A stretch of 64,000 bases of DNA from Lepturacanthus savala (GCA_030544235.1 CM060470.1:12719356-12783355), one strand, 5' to 3'. Positions 23,840 to 35,340 are shown, counted from the stretch's first letter. The notes: generated by a model not told the origin, from the letters alone. Program-made: numbers and translations.

Positions 23840-25340
23840 TGTTCGCTGCTGGTCTAGTTTCCTGACATAGGTCATATAGAGAGAGACATGAGAAAAGAAT
23901 AAACTTCCTTGTAGTAACTTTAATATAAATCTGAAACACATGATTGTGTAAGAAGTGGATGTCTTTGCAGGCAGATCGCTACATATTTAATGGTCCCTGG
24001 TCAACATGTGACCAAGACATGAGGATTTAATGGAGTTTTACAAAAATAAAATATATTCAATAAAACAGAGCCTTGTGGCTTTTACTTTCTGTTTGTTTCT
24101 ATGTTGAAAGTATTCTGCTGGAAAAGTTGGTAACAGCACATGTATTTCTTGGCAAAAATGGGCCCCCAAAAGTGAGATTCTTTTACATCATTACAGTGCT
24201 GCATGCAAGTTTATAAGCCACTGCAGCAACCTGCATTTTGCATACATACCTAAATCCCCCCTGTGGCCTCGACTCATAGTGTGTATCCGTGGTAACAAAG
24301 GATCTGACTTTGGATATGCACACAATACATGTTATATTAGGATCAATAAATTGTTAGTTTTTTGTCTTTTCGTGGGATTTGATGACACTAACACAAATAT
24401 AGAATATCTCCAGAATGATCCCTTAAGGATTACAGGATTCTGTGCTGGGTAGATCAAAGATGTAAAAGGCAGCGCAAGTCCTTTAATGTACAGTAAGGCA
24501 AATGTTGGCACGGTTGTGTGTGCACTGGTATAAAATATAAGAATGATTCTTTTGAGTAGAAGAGCACTTTGTGGCTCCACAAAGACAACTTTCAAGATCC
24601 ACGAAACAGTTCAGAGGCATTTAAATCCAATCCACAATGCTAATTCAATTTCATTTTTCTTGTTTTCACAAATCACTGAGTCGTCTGAATCCTTGCGGTG
24701 GGATACAGAATCACTGCATTGACCCATAAACATGTTAAGATTCCTATTTTTATGTGTGTGAACCAACACGTTCCCATCCCAGGGTGTCAAATAGCAGTTT
24801 GTCACACCCCTCTTGCATCTGATGATGGCAGAGAAAGAGAGCGAGTTCAGGGACTGAAATGACCTTCCTTGATGCACACTGAGAGACAAACACAGGACAG
24901 AGATAGTGGCCATGTAAATTGGGTTAGATTAGATTAAATTAGATTAAATTAGATTGATCTGAAAGTTAAAATAGCAAGTAGCTGGAGCACAGGTTGAAAC
25001 CCCTGATACTCAACCACAAGGACAAAAAAGACTCAAGTCAGTTTCCTTCTCTACAGAAGAGAAAAGAGAAGAAAAATAATAGATTGTTTTTTTGTTCCCC
25101 TCTGCACATCACCAAGATGACAGGAACGAGATATAAGTACCTTCTATCGCAACCACACAGATAACACACACTCCCAGCTAGTATTTATGCTACACACTTA
25201 TTTCTCTCTTACAAAATTGCACATGCACGAGAAAGTCTGCGTAGCTGTGACTTTCACTCTTGCTTTCAACACAACACAAGTGAAACACACATCTATAGAG
25301 GAAACTTAAACAAAAAAATCATCTCTCAGCCACAGGAGAA
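23840..25340. other. gene-free stretch
   Basis: No supportable exon. A short GATTAGATTAAATTA pentanucleotide-like repeat lies at about 24925-24957. The part around 24560-24910 is complex and could be weakly conserved, but no motif decides this. Confidence 0.5.
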
Positions 25341-25349
25341 ATGAAAGCC

Positions 25350-25460
25350 TCCTTGCTGAGAGATTGTCAATTTTGTTTCTGTTTGATAAGTACTGGATGC
25401 GTTTAGCCTAGCTTAGCATAAAGACTGGAGACAGGAAGTAACACGTGCTGGCATCTCCTT
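25350..25460 (+). repeat. fish interspersed repeat B ('TAGCTTAGCATAAAGACTGGA')
   Basis: CTTGCTGAGAGATTGTCAA is followed by GTTTAGCCTAGCTTAGCATA and AAGACTGGAGACAGG. In fish genomes the phrase GGGAAATACGCTTATTCGC...CTTGCTGAGAGTTAGATGAG...TAGCTTAGCATAAAGACTGG belongs to one abundant repeat. Related copies occur at 26.2, 52.9 and 57.7 kb. The class is not assigned here. Confidence 0.65.
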
Positions 25461-26159
25461 ACGAGTAAAGGAGCCGTTAGCAGTTGACCAGTGAAACCTT
25501 GTTTCTTCTTAAAAGGTACAGTGTTTAAGAATTAGCATCATTCAGTAGCATCTACCGGAACACGTATAGCATAAATGGACTATATATTCAAAAGCATGAG
25601 TATGTTTTAATTAGTTTATAAGTCAAATCACATTTAGTATGGTTGTGTCTTTATTACCTAGGATTTCTATGGAACCGTGGCTGCAGAGATGGCCTATGTG
25701 TTTATAGGTTTTGCTACATGCTATATAGCTATCCAGTATTCAAGTTAAACAATTAAGGTTGAAGCTTACGCTACAAATTGACTAAGGAACTTTACAATAA
25801 AGCAGGAGACATTTTGTGTCCAGCACTTACATTAAAGAAAAAGGTATACTTTAGATTCTAGATTTTTTTTTTTTTTTTTAATTAAGAAGAAGGAGGAGAC
25901 GCATTTTAAGAAGAACATTTTTCAAGCAGAGTGTTTTAGATGTATAGGCCTGTCTGGGGGGATATTTAATTAATGTTAATATAATTTGTCAAAAGGCCTG
26001 AATTAAATGTGGAGGACAACCAAATACAGGCCGACAATATGAAATATGGTGAAGAGAACATGGCAGATGATTAATTTGCCTGTATCACGGAACAAGCCCA
26101 GATCATGCCCAGACAAGTTGAGTGAGTTTGCCATTTAGAAGCTGGATAAACTGTTATTC
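25461..26159. other. gene-free stretch between two opposed repeat-B copies
   Basis: AT-rich sequence with a run of T (about 25864-25879). No exon is visible. Part may be diverged interior of repeat B. Confidence 0.4.
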
Positions 26160-26400
26160 TCAAGTCTGCCAAAAACCACAAATTGCTGTTTCTGCATTTC
26201 TGTTAAAAAGAATAAGATATGTTGTGTAAATAAGGCAGCTCTAGAGGTGTTGATAGGCATATTGTTTTTCACTTTTTTACAGAGCCAAGTTAGCTGCTTC
26301 CAGCTTTAATGCTTAGTTAGGCTAACCTCTTGAAATTGATCTATCAATTTACTCTGATTCTTGAGAAAACCTGACTACGCACATTTAGCCAAATGTTTGC
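26160..26400 (-). repeat. fish interspersed repeat B, opposite orientation
   Basis: On the minus strand the order is AGGTTAGCCTAACTAAGCAT, then GCTGGAAGCAGCTAACTTGG, CTCTGT, CAACACCTCTAGAGCT, and GCAATTTGTGGTTTTTGG. These are the middle and 3' phrases of the repeat (TTAGCACAAAGACTGGAAAC, AGCTAGCCTGGCTCTGT, ACCTCTAAAGCTC, ACAATTTGTGGTTTTACGG). The copy is diverged and inverted relative to the copy 700 bp to the left. Confidence 0.6.
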
Positions 26401-26409
26401 ACATGTAAC

Positions 26410-27590
26410 AAAAAAGCTTCTTATTTTTGTCTTTGTATAAGAATCACTAAGCTCTGAGGCAAAAAAAAAAAGTAGCAGAATGGTTTCGTGAGTCTGTTTA
26501 GAGGGGAAATAAAATGGCTAAACTGTGTGTCGAGGTGTCAAACATACCCAATTATGAATATACAGATGCTACAGACATTATCATTATCACAATTTGCTGG
26601 TCTCTCCCAAAATGATGGTGCACTACAACCATTAATTCTGCTCCTCTGCCACCCCGCGCCACCTCAAAGCAGAGAAAATCATTGTTCATTTAAATTTGGG
26701 CGATTGCCCACACATTCCTACGCAGCTACTGTACATAGCCGACGAACACATACTGTCAGAATATGATAAAATACGCGCACACACACAGATGGCAACATAA
26801 GTCAGTGCTTTTGAAATCTTGCAAGATAACATCCCTTTGCGCTCTCCCTCTCTTTTTTCTCTTTGTCTCACTTTTTCCTGCATCTTTTTGCAACTCTTAC
26901 AACAAAGTTGTTGCTAAGAAGGCCCTCCATGGCAAAGTTCAAAGAGAGATCAGGGCAGTAGGCGGTAGCAAAACACCCCTAAGCATTATAGCTCTCCACA
27001 GCCGCCACGCTCCTTTTACTGCGCACACACACACACATACATGCACAACTCTGAACTTGACCTATGCCACTCTGACATGGACACTCTATTTGTTTCAGCA
27101 TAGCTGCAAGACATGTAGCCACAAGTGTTTAAATGAGTGCATGTGAATTTCTTTTGTCTTGTGTGTGTGTGTTTCTGTGGGTCTGAATGCAACGCCACAT
27201 GTGCGAGTCTTATTTCCTGTGCCTGCCTTCATTCAAGCGCATTGCCATATCTGTGTGTGCGCGCATGTGAGTGTTTATGGGAGACTTAATGCATCACTGC
27301 ATCGGCGGGCTTGAATAATGACTTTTACTGTATGAGTCTGATGACAATTCCATTGAAAACAGGTGGCCATGCTTTTACCCAGTACACTGAACTTAGACTT
27401 TAATGTATTTTCAGGCTTTGTGACAGAATTTTGTAAAAAAGAAAAAAAGAAAAAGTAGATTCCCTCCCTCTGATCATTTCAAGAGAGTCAGATAAAAATA
27501 AAACACGCTTGAGGCTCAGAGAGCATAAAGTCTCAAATGATTATTCCTGGGCCCTACAGTTGTGATGGTTTTCTATTTAAGCCTTCCAAA
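26410..27590. other. gene-free stretch
   Basis: Contains short CA tracts near 26776 and 27024, and a TG tract near 27160. No supportable exon. Confidence 0.5.
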
Positions 27591-27595
27591 AATGT

Positions 27596-27670
27596 GAGAT
27601 AAGATGAGAGATAAGATAAAAGAAGATTAGCTATTATGGTCTCCCTTAGGACAAATTTGTCCTGGGTATT
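27596..27670. repeat. possible retroelement tail
   Basis: GAGATAAGATGAGAGATAAG followed by GGTCTCCCTTAGGACAAATTTGTCC resembles the fish phrase AGATAAGATAAGA...TTTATTGATCCC...GGGGAAATT found at LINE or SINE ends. The match is loose. Confidence 0.3.
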
Positions 27671-28044
27671 TGAGAACACAGGTGACGTCGCAATATATCT
27701 ATATACATGTACACACCACCTACAGTTATATTTAATATGTCACTCACAGATCGACCAGATCCCACCCTAATTCCCAGATAATGCAGACTCTGACTGATTA
27801 GTAAATACCCATACTCCACTTGTACTTGCCAGAATTCCCAATTTACATGGGAATCTCCCTCTTTTTTTAACCCTTCCTCCCTAAGCTCCCAGTAATTTCT
27901 CTTGTGAGCCTCCCAAATGCATAGTGATACAAATGAAATGGCGTTTCCTCAATTTCTGTGTGGGACATTTGTTATGGCACTTGGCAACACAACCCGGAGG
28001 CAGAGGCACGTCACTCGTCACTGCGCTTGTTCCGCTAGCTTTGC

Positions 28045-28215
28045 TGCTGAAAATGGAGGAAACAGGTACCAAGAAGAAGAAATGTGCTTCCAAATTTAAG
28101 CCCACTTGGTGCAAGATGTTCCTCTTTCTAACTGCTATCCACATTAGCAAACATGTGTTTTGTGAGATATGTTGGTCCTATACACATGCTGACACACACA
28201 GGTCACTTTTGGGGA
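28045..28215 (+). other. possible degraded hAT-like N-terminal coding remnant
   Basis: An open frame encodes METGTKKKKCASKFKPTW-like sequence (MEETGTKKKKCASKFKPTW), then KHVFCEICWS. Some hAT transposase genes start with a basic stretch, KFxxxW, and a Cys-x-x-Cys pair (FCxxC). The resemblance is weak: no downstream histidine pair is in frame, and the frame ends at a CA-rich stretch. It could also be chance. Confidence 0.2.
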
Positions 28216-28453
28216 CTCTCAACAGACAATTTATATGTGGTACACAGCTTTTGTCCCCAACTAACTGGACATTAGTCTGTTATATTTCTATTTTTTCCAG
28301 TCAAAAGTTTTTTGTTTTTTTTTTCCCTGAGTAATACAGACTTGAGCTTGACAATGAAGTAGCCAAAACGCATTGTGTAGACATGGTTGAAAACTACTGC
28401 TACCATGGAAGCTACTCCTGCTAGCCCAGGAGCAAGCCAGAAGACTAATATTG

Positions 28454-28548
28454 CAGAAATTACAAAGCTAGATACAACTTTGAACAGCGTTGCAAACTAT
28501 GTGTCAGTAATTAAGATGGACACGATGGAACTGAAGAACATTGACTGA
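28454..28548 (+). pseudogene. L1 ORF1 coiled-coil remnant
   Basis: The frame AEITKLDTTLNSVANYVSVI followed by KMDTMELKNID then a stop has hydrophobic residues at heptad spacing. It resembles the coiled-coil segment of fish L1 ORF1 proteins, which trimerise and bind RNA. Stops interrupt the frame downstream. Confidence 0.6.
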
Positions 28549-28930
28549 GGGCATTACAAAAAGGAGCTGCAATGCTAATGTGGAGGACTGCACTAATGCG
28601 TCTAACGAAGACAAGAGGCTAGCAAAGTCAGCGGAACAATTGAAGTAGAGTCGAGGATCGGGAAAATCAGAACAGATGAGGTTGTACTAAAAGAAGGAAA
28701 GGAAGCAGGGGGGTGCCATGAAGGACTACATCAAGAAAATACTGTGACAGTTTAAGGCTAATAGACTGAATGGAGCAGCAGAAGTCCAGGACCATGGTTG
28801 GATCATAACCTGCCTCCACTTGTCATTCTGGTAAAATTTCTATATTACACAGTCGGACAGAAAGTGTTCATAGTGGCAAAGAAACAAAAATGAATGTGTT
28901 TCTGCAATATGCTATCCATTTATAAAAAAT

Positions 28931-29130
28931 ATGACCAAGGAGCATGCAGAGCAGTGGAGGCAATTCTTACCAATAATGAAAACCCAGTGCGAGCATCAGA
29001 TAAAGCACATGCTGGCACACCTAGCTAACCTCAGGTTTACGTGGAGGGGGAAGAGATGGAGCTTCACCAACCCGAAGAAGGCAGAGGATCGTTCAAGCAA
29101 TGGAGAATGGAGGACTGACTCACTGATATG
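28931..29130 (+). pseudogene. L1 ORF1 C-terminal-domain remnant
   Basis: The frame contains WRQFLPIMKTQCEHQIKHML, then LANLRFTWRGKRWSFTNPKK and AEDR. In L1 ORF1 the C-terminal domain carries a basic R-x-x-F-x-P-x-M stretch, then P-A-K-L-R-x-x-x-x-G-x-x-x-x-F-T-x-P-x-x-A. The order and spacing agree well (A-N-L-R-F-T-W-R-G-K-R-W-S-F-T-N-P-K-K-A). The rest of ORF1 is broken. Confidence 0.75.
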
Positions 29131-29426
29131 CATGTCAAGGAAAAATTTGAAAGGTATGACAGGGATGGGAACTCTAGAGTGTTTCTGGATCAGATGGCTG
29201 ACAGAGTAGAGGTGGCCACTCAAAGACCTCATGGATGGGAATCAACAAACTAAAGGTAGAGAGGTGTTTTACACTGCTATGGTCATTTTTTTGTCGTTTG
29301 AGTTGCCATTACTGTTTGTAACATGACATTATAGGTTACTTTCAGAGGGTTCAAATAACAAATGGTTGTGCAAAAAACAAAACTAAAAGGTGTGTAAATA
29401 TCCAGTCTACAACAATGGGTGATAGC

Positions 29427-29640
29427 TATCTTAACATGGTGTCATGGAACATAAACGGCTGTAGCACTGTAAAGTGAAAAAAAATCCTCAAATATCTTAA
29501 ATCTAAAAAAAAAAGAAAGAAATAGTTTTAATTGTAATTCATACAAGATAAATTTGTAAGAAATGATGAAGAAGCTCAAAAATTAAAATATGACTGGGTG
29601 GAAGATGTACTTCATAATTCAGTATCCGGCAAGGGCTGCT
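29427..29640 (+). pseudogene. L1 ORF2 endonuclease start remnant
   Basis: Encodes NMVSWNINGCSTVK then a stop. S-W-N-x-N-G is the invariant first motif of the APE-type endonuclease of L1 ORF2, with the second asparagine in the active site. After a stop and an A-run frameshift, ILKYLKSKK and IVLIVIHTR follow the expected order (KxxxYLKxxxxDIVxLQETH). The usual catalytic Q-E-T-H is replaced by V-I-H-T. The homology ends near 29640. Confidence 0.75.
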
Positions 29641-29989
29641 GATATTTCATCACTTTTTTATACGTCTACTTTTTTCCCCCTTTTTACTCTGAGCTATGGT
29701 TTTAAGACCAATTGAGTAATTTTACTTTCACACCCTTGTATTTATTCTATTAATTTGTGGAACTATAGATATTATATATTAAGGGTTATAGGGGGGTGTG
29801 GGTGTTGATTGTAGTTCATTGGCAGATACCCAGAATCTCTCTTTCTTTCTCACAACCTAATCTTGGCAAGTACAGTTGTGGAGATTTGCTATATGTATTA
29901 TGTATGTTTTGTTTGCTGTGCGTGGAAAGGGTAGGTGGTGTTTGGTAATTGGGATCTGAATAAATGAATAAATAAAGTATGCGCAACTG

Positions 29990-31830
29990 AGGATCAAAGT
30001 GGATATACATGTACATTTACCTTTTTACCATCAGGTTGTGGCCACCACATCACAGCACATCCTCTTCAACGTCTGACTTATGTTTGGATCTTTTGCCAGT
30101 AGAGTGGGTACGGCTGTATCATCAGAAAACGTTTATGAACTTTTTTTCTACAATAGTTTGCACATACTGTGAAAATAAGGGGGAGCTTATCTGGCTTTGA
30201 GGAGCTACAGCTGTCAGAGGTTTGAGTTCACTTTCACCTGCTGTTGTCTTTCTACGAGAAATACATGGTACCATCTGATTATGAATGGTTTTACCTCCCT
30301 CTGTTTCAGCTTGTTTAACAAGGTCTGGGGGAGTATGGTATTAAATGTTGAGTCCATAAACATTTGTGTAGCATAAACTACAAGATGTTCCAGAGATGCT
30401 GATGTTCATTTGAGTGCATCACGTTGAGGTCTAATTGCTGATTGTCTAAAACTCGTTATTTTCCAGTGGGCAAGGTTTATTTTTTGGAACCCCCCCAATT
30501 TTGTAGGAAAGGTACATGTATCAATGGACCGCAGGAATAGAGGTTGGGGTCAACTCATCAGCAAATGTTTTGAGAGCCGAAATACCATCTACCAACTTTT
30601 TTAAAGACTGTGGTCACATTATTTGGATCAATACAATTACAATTCTATGCTGTGTTGGATCACATGTTGTTATAATGTGAAATTGTTGGGTTTGTTTGGT
30701 TTGTCCAGTTCATTCAGTAGTTTTTGTTGGAGCCAAAGGTAGTCTTGTACTTGAGCCTGCTACATGCCTGTAGCAGTATGTGGGGATCAGGGTTAGTATG
30801 CACATTTTTTACATTTCTTTGCTCTAATTTGCCATTCATTTATGCTGCTGTTTGCCAGACAATAACACATGAAACACAGCATGAAATATCAAATGAACAG
30901 TCCACAGCGTATTATAGTGTGTGGAGTCGCAACATTTAAAATCGTTATTCCATATCACCAGTTTGAGAACATACAACAACACATGCAGTCTTTACTATAA
31001 ATTTGACCGCTATTAAAGGGTCAGGTGTGGATGAGGACCGGGTACCAGAGAAACTCTGATTGGCATTCAGAAATTGTGTTACAGGAAGAATGTTGAAAAC
31101 AAAGTAACTGGATCTTCAAAGCAGTGGGCGTTGAATATGAAAACGATGACTGACTGAACTTTACATTACTGGATGTATGCTGCTGCTGGTGTTTTTTTTA
31201 TTAATTATTATAATTTTAGACCATCTACTAACTTAGATTCTGAAAAAAAAAAAATCCAAAGTCTCAACATTAAAGTCAATACGCTCCTGTCAGGGATAAT
31301 TACTACAACAAACCCGATCATTATCACCACTGTCATTTTACCGCATATGATATATTTATTCAGCCTAAAAGTTCTAGGCCTATATGCTATACAGACTGTT
31401 AAAAACATGGACAGTACTTCCAGGAAAACAAGGGCAGTTGCCATGGTAACCATATGGCACCATATACATGCAGTAAATTTAAACTTTCTGTGAGAGAAGC
31501 TAATTTTGGGGAATATCCTGCTTGTGGAAATACGAGATGATGATGCATACTGCAATAATACATTTAAACTTAAAACATTATTAAAATCCAATCAGTGTGT
31601 TTTGTCCCCTATAAATGTCAAATTACCATTTTCTTTATTATTGTAGCTACAGCACTGAACTACCCCCCTTGCTGATTTGTTTCATCAGACATGATTCACA
31701 TTAACAAAGCAACAGTACAATTTTACATTGTTTGCAATACATAGTAATTGGATTTTTCCTCACTTCAATCATCAAGAAGATGCCCACCACAAAGTCACAT
31801 TGCTCTACCGACCAGAGCATGTAGAAACAC
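29990..31830. other. gene-free stretch, partly unidentified old repeat
   Basis: The part at about 30200-30640 is complex with no simple repeats, and on wording it seems like an old interspersed element rather than unique DNA, but I cannot assign it. From 31000 on the sequence is AT-rich. A 127-codon minus-strand frame at 31208-31591 shows no motif. Confidence 0.35.
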
Positions 31831-31838
31831 AGGCATGA

Positions 31839-32170
31839 TCACAAATACAAGGCACACAGCTCATACACACATAAACACATGGGCATGGTAAGCCACATCA
31901 AGAGGAGTCTATGCTAATGAAAAAGTAAAAAAAAAAAAAATTAAACTCAACATAAAAAGAGTCGATGGAGCGGGCAGATCTGATTGGAAGGTCAGGTGTG
32001 TGCAAATACACCAACACAAACAACAAACACACAGCTCGTAGGCTCAAATAAAAGACACATGGGCACAGTAAGCCACATCAAAACGATTCAAATGCTAATG
32101 AATGGATAAAAAAGTAAGTTTTGAACCCGAACATAAAAGTGGATATGGGGGGGAAGATCTGGGAGGGGAA
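31839..32170 (+). repeat. tandem duplication (about 180-bp offset) within a LINE-type repeat
   Basis: GGGCATGGTAAGCCACATCA at 31881 recurs as GGGCACAGTAAGCCACATCA at 32061, an offset of 180 bp. Flanking phrases recur in the same order: CACACAGCTC, ATGCTAATGAA, GTAAAAAA or GTAAGTTTTGAACC, AACATAAAAAG or AACATAAAAG, and GGGCAGATCTG or GGGAAGATCTG. Copy 1 spans about 31839-31990 and copy 2 about 32010-32170. The copies are about 75-80 percent alike by eye, so the duplication is old. Confidence 0.75.
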
Positions 32171-32400
32171 TGCTCTTCCATACTAGACCTGGATCTAGAA
32201 TAAGAGGGCTAGCCCATTCAGAGTTTTAGAAACTAACAGGAGAATCATAAAAACAATTCTGAACCATGCAGGCAGTGCAGGGTTAACTAGTGGAGAGAGA
32301 CCAAGATAGGGGTAATGCAGTCCTGCTTCCAGATACTTTAACAGAAAAGCTAATGTTCAGAGCCTGTGTCCCTTATGTTATGTAGGAGGACACTATCAGG
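32171..32400 (+). mobile_element. 3' part of a fish LINE-derived repeat
   Basis: GGAATGCTCTTCCA, CCATTCAGAGTTTTAGAAAC, TAACAGGAGAATCATAAAAA, CAATTCTGAACC and GCAGTGCAGGG follow the order of a very common fish repeat (GTTTGTTCCA, CATTCAGAGTTTTAGAGAT, GAGCAGGAGAATTTTGAAAT, CAATTCTGAA, GGGAGCCAGTGTAGGG). The element continues directly from the duplicated segment to the left. Exact LINE clade not assigned. Confidence 0.6.
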
Positions 32401-32409
32401 CTCAGTCAG

Positions 32410-32580
32410 TACGCTTACATGACACTTTGGGGCGAAAAAAAGAAAGAAAACAATCAAACAATCCGAATATAACTGGATAACTGAAGTGCGTGTAAACCCT
32501 TTACTCCGATTAAAACAGCCAAATAAAGCGATTGGACTTGAGCTATCTCCAGCCCGTATACACCTTAAATTGTAGTTAAA
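32410..32580. mobile_element. possible MITE with 'TTACATG...TGTAAAC' words
   Basis: CGCTTACATGACAC, CAATCCGAATATAACTGG, GTGCGTGTAAACCC and CTCCGATTAAAACAGCC are typical of a fish MITE family built on TTTACATGCAC and CCGATTAAAACC words. A related piece lies near 36.75 kb. Ends not defined. Confidence 0.4.
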
Positions 32581-32589
32581 TTAGACAAT

Positions 32590-33570
32590 GCATGTGCACA
32601 TCCTCCACACCCTCCAATGCTAGCATATGACCCAGAACAAAAACACCCAAGAAAGCAGGTTGCAAAAGAAGAAAACAATCACAGTAGAAGAATCACAAGA
32701 GCAGTAAGAAACATCCATTTTTGGAAAGATGACGAGTATGCACTCATGCTAACTCTGCTACTGTGCTCCAGTTGTTCGTTTATAACATGACGACATAATA
32801 GATCAACCAGAAAGGGGGCCGTATCAACTGGTTGAAGTGTTGAGGAGGACATGTTACCATCAGTAACTCGGTTTTCTCTCTTGCCTGTAGACGGGGACAA
32901 GGACAGAAGTCCGATTAGATGCCAAAAACTGAATTTTGAGCATAGCTTGATGAAGCTTTGCATATAAACACACTGAGTGAATCCATCTTCTCTGCCTATG
33001 ATAGAACACTGGATTATTGCATTATGAAAGAAGTGATTTACTGTTTTCAAATTTCTTTTTTTTCCCCCTCAAAGGAGAACACAGGAAATGGGATTTATAG
33101 AGCGGCTGTAGCAGACAAAAAAATAATAATAATTTCAGTTGGACTATAAACTGCAGATTGACTAAAATGTCCAGGTTTTCTGAGATGCCCGCCTACAATA
33201 GTGGCAATAATAGAGCAATGTGTCTGCTCAAGGCTTAATAACATTACATATTGGCATGTTGTAGGCTTAGCTCCTGTGAAGACAGACGATGCTGCTGTTG
33301 CTGGAACAATTACAGCGTTTAATTTCGTTAATGTTAATAGGTTTATGTCGGTCTTATGGAATGTACAGTTTGTTTGAAAGAGCCTATTGACTTGCTGTAC
33401 ACTCTGGAACTTCCATGAAATTATACAGAGGAGATAATGGGTCAAAGGTTGTATTTCCTCCATACATCTGAACTCAAGAAAAATATAATCTAAACAATTA
33501 AAAAAGTGATTAACTTCCATATTGCCCCCCCACCCCCACTCTCCTATGTGATATTCCCACACCTTGCACT
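32590..33570. other. gene-free stretch
   Basis: A 160-codon minus-strand open frame (33095-33577) is the longest here. It is rich in Ile, Leu, Thr and Ser, carries no recognised domain, and has no splice or TSS context, so it is not called as a gene. Confidence 0.5.
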
Positions 33571-33584
33571 CCCCCACTTTCCTC

Positions 33585-33730
33585 CCCTCCAGGGTTTTTT
33601 TTCTTTACATTCCACCACTGCACATGCAGAATCAAGACCGCTTGTTTCCCTGCTAAGACATCTAGAAATAGCTCACCCTGTGGGCGATTAGTTCCAGTTC
33701 AACGACTGATGGTAACCAGGGACTTTGGCT
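33585..33730. promoter_or_regulatory. weak candidate conserved element
   Basis: Complex sequence with GACATCTAGAAATAGCTC (MEF2-like CTANNNATAG core) and GGGCGATTAGTTCC. It is flanked by C-rich and T-rich low-complexity DNA. Confidence 0.25.
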
Positions 33731-34890
33731 TTTTTCCCCCCCGTGCTTTCAACTTCACAACTGTAATTAACACTGACAATCCATCTTATAAATTACCCAC
33801 AGGGCACGGGATTATATATTAACCTCCAACCACCAACCACCCACACCCTTTTTTGATGTTTCGCGTTTCAAAATGTAAATATAAGCACTTTTTTTTTTTT
33901 TTTAATGACACGTTAAGTATCTGTTCACATTGTTTTAAAACTGAATTTACATTTTGTTATATTCGAACTGAACTATGAGAATCCATGAGCCTAGTTAGAG
34001 TTCAATGGGAATGAATTAGACATGACCTTTGCTCAAATACTGAAGATACATCATAAATATTCAATTCCTTATATGTAGAGTGCCTACTTGGCAATAAAAG
34101 TCAAATTTCACAACAGAACTTTTAATTGTACACTCTCGCCCACTCTAAATCCACCTCAGATTTCTTGGGTCTACCCTGAGAACATCTTTTCTATCCACTA
34201 GTGCAAAAACTCTCTTTCTACACTGTGAAACTAAATGCCTTTTAGCTCTTTTCTACAGAATGACACTCTTCAGAATAGTCCCACAGTACTCGGTTTCATT
34301 TTTTGCTAACTATATCAGCATAAAGCTGCATGCGGGATTTGAAACCCGGTCTCCTCCCTCCTTTGCAATGCAGCTTGTTCATTAACTTTAACAAGACTAA
34401 ATGTCTCTTCATACGCTGGTAAAACCTGTGGGTGTTTATCCAATTTCTTTCCTTTTTTTTTTTTTTTTTTTTAAAGATTACACTGAGAATTGTTCACTGA
34501 TGATCAAGCTTAAAAGCTTTGGTAACCAAAAACAACAATACAGAATCAAATGAAACGGTACTGTCTAGCGTGTCGTTTAATGAGTTCCATTCTTGGATAA
34601 AGTTTTGGAGGATGAATATGCAAAAACAAACCAAAATGCCTGATGTGAAATGAAAAAAATAAAAAAGTTTATGAGACTCAATACAGGCAACAGCGAAACT
34701 TTCTTGCTCCGCTGCGTTTTATAACATCAGGGCTGCAGATGGATGATAAGTTGATGATGTGTCTCTGCTTTCAGATGCTTTTTTTTCTCCTATCCGCCTA
34801 TCATAGGGCTACAATTTAACTGGCATTCATTTCACATTCTGAGAACTGATATCATGCAGTCTGACACGGATTTTATTCAACCCATCTTGC
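33731..34890. other. gene-free stretch
   Basis: AT-rich sequence with poly-T runs (about 33889-33902 and 34456-34472). No supportable gene. Confidence 0.5.
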
Positions 34891-34904
34891 ACAGTATGAC
34901 ATGA

Positions 34905-35072
34905 AATAAGTCAATTGCGTGTGTGTGAGTCATCCTCTGTGGACCATGTGTGTTTGTACAAAATTCAATCCATCCAGTGGTTGCTGAGATATTCAAGTTT
35001 GGACCAAAGCGGTGGACCAACTGACTGACATCCGTAGCACCACACTGCCCGGCTAAAAAAAAAAAAAAAAAA
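34905..35072 (+). mobile_element. widespread fish repeat ending in an A-run
   Basis: GAGTCATCCTCTGTGGACCA, TGTTTGTACAAAATTCAAT, CCATCCAGTGGTTGCTGAGA, TATTCAAGTTTGGACCAAAG and CGGTGGACCAACTGAC match in order a repeat I recognise from many percomorph transcripts and introns (GAGTCATCCTCTGGGGACCA, CCAAATTTCATGGCAATCCA, TTGTTGAGATATTTCAGTC, GGACCAAAGTGGTGGACC). The A-run at 35056-35075 could be its tail, which would suit a retroposed element, but the class is uncertain. Confidence 0.7.
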
Positions 35073-35099
35073 AAATCGCCAATCCTTTTTTGTAGTTTT

Positions 35100-35340
35100 T
35101 GCCATGCCACCATTTGGAGAAGCAAAGTTCTTCCATCTGTCCTTTCTTCCAGGCCCGGCCGTTGCCCACAGTGTACGGAAGCGGCTCCTGACTCTTGTTA
35201 GCGGGTCTGGAGCCACTTTGTTTCGCTCGGTTTGGGACTCGGCAGGCTTTTCATGCTCCGGGGGCCGCAGCGGATCATCTTGCAGCGGCTGAGAGCGGTC
35301 TTGGCTCACAAAGGGTGCCTTTGTCTGAAGAGACCCTTAT
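35100..35340. other. GC-rich unique segment
   Basis: About 240 bp of GC-rich sequence immediately follows the A-run of the fish repeat. Frames are open on both strands (plus 35195-35389, minus 34965-35309), but the latter runs into poly-Phe from the A-run and neither has a domain. It could be an exon remnant, a transposon piece or a regulatory element; nothing decides. Confidence 0.3.

Larger units (their letters stand above)
28370..29980 (+). mobile_element. internally deleted L1-type LINE
   Basis: Pieces of an L1-clade element appear in the expected order. An ORF1 coiled-coil remnant lies at about 28454-28548 and an ORF1 C-terminal remnant at 28931-29130. An inter-ORF spacer follows, then the start of the ORF2 endonuclease at about 29433. 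A 3' end of about 300 bp closes it, finishing in AATAAATGAATAAATAAAG (to about 29972). The total is about 1.6 kb against roughly 5-6 kb for a full L1. Nearly all of ORF2, including the reverse transcriptase, is missing, with the junction near 29640. Several stops and frameshifts make it inactive. Target-site duplications were not identified. Confidence 0.8.

Noticed and set aside
33095..33577. 160-codon minus-strand open frame, the longest in the window
   Set aside because: No domain, no signal or membrane pattern beyond chance, AT-rich codons, and no promoter or splice context. It has a poly-Ile patch from an AAT-triplet run at its end.
34320..34370. tRNA-like T-arm on the minus strand (CCGGGTTTCAAATCCCGC)
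   Set aside because: It has a B-box-like string and a 4-bp stem, but the loop is 8 nt. No A box, D-arm or acceptor stem could be found at the right distance, so neither a tRNA nor a tRNA-derived SINE is supported.
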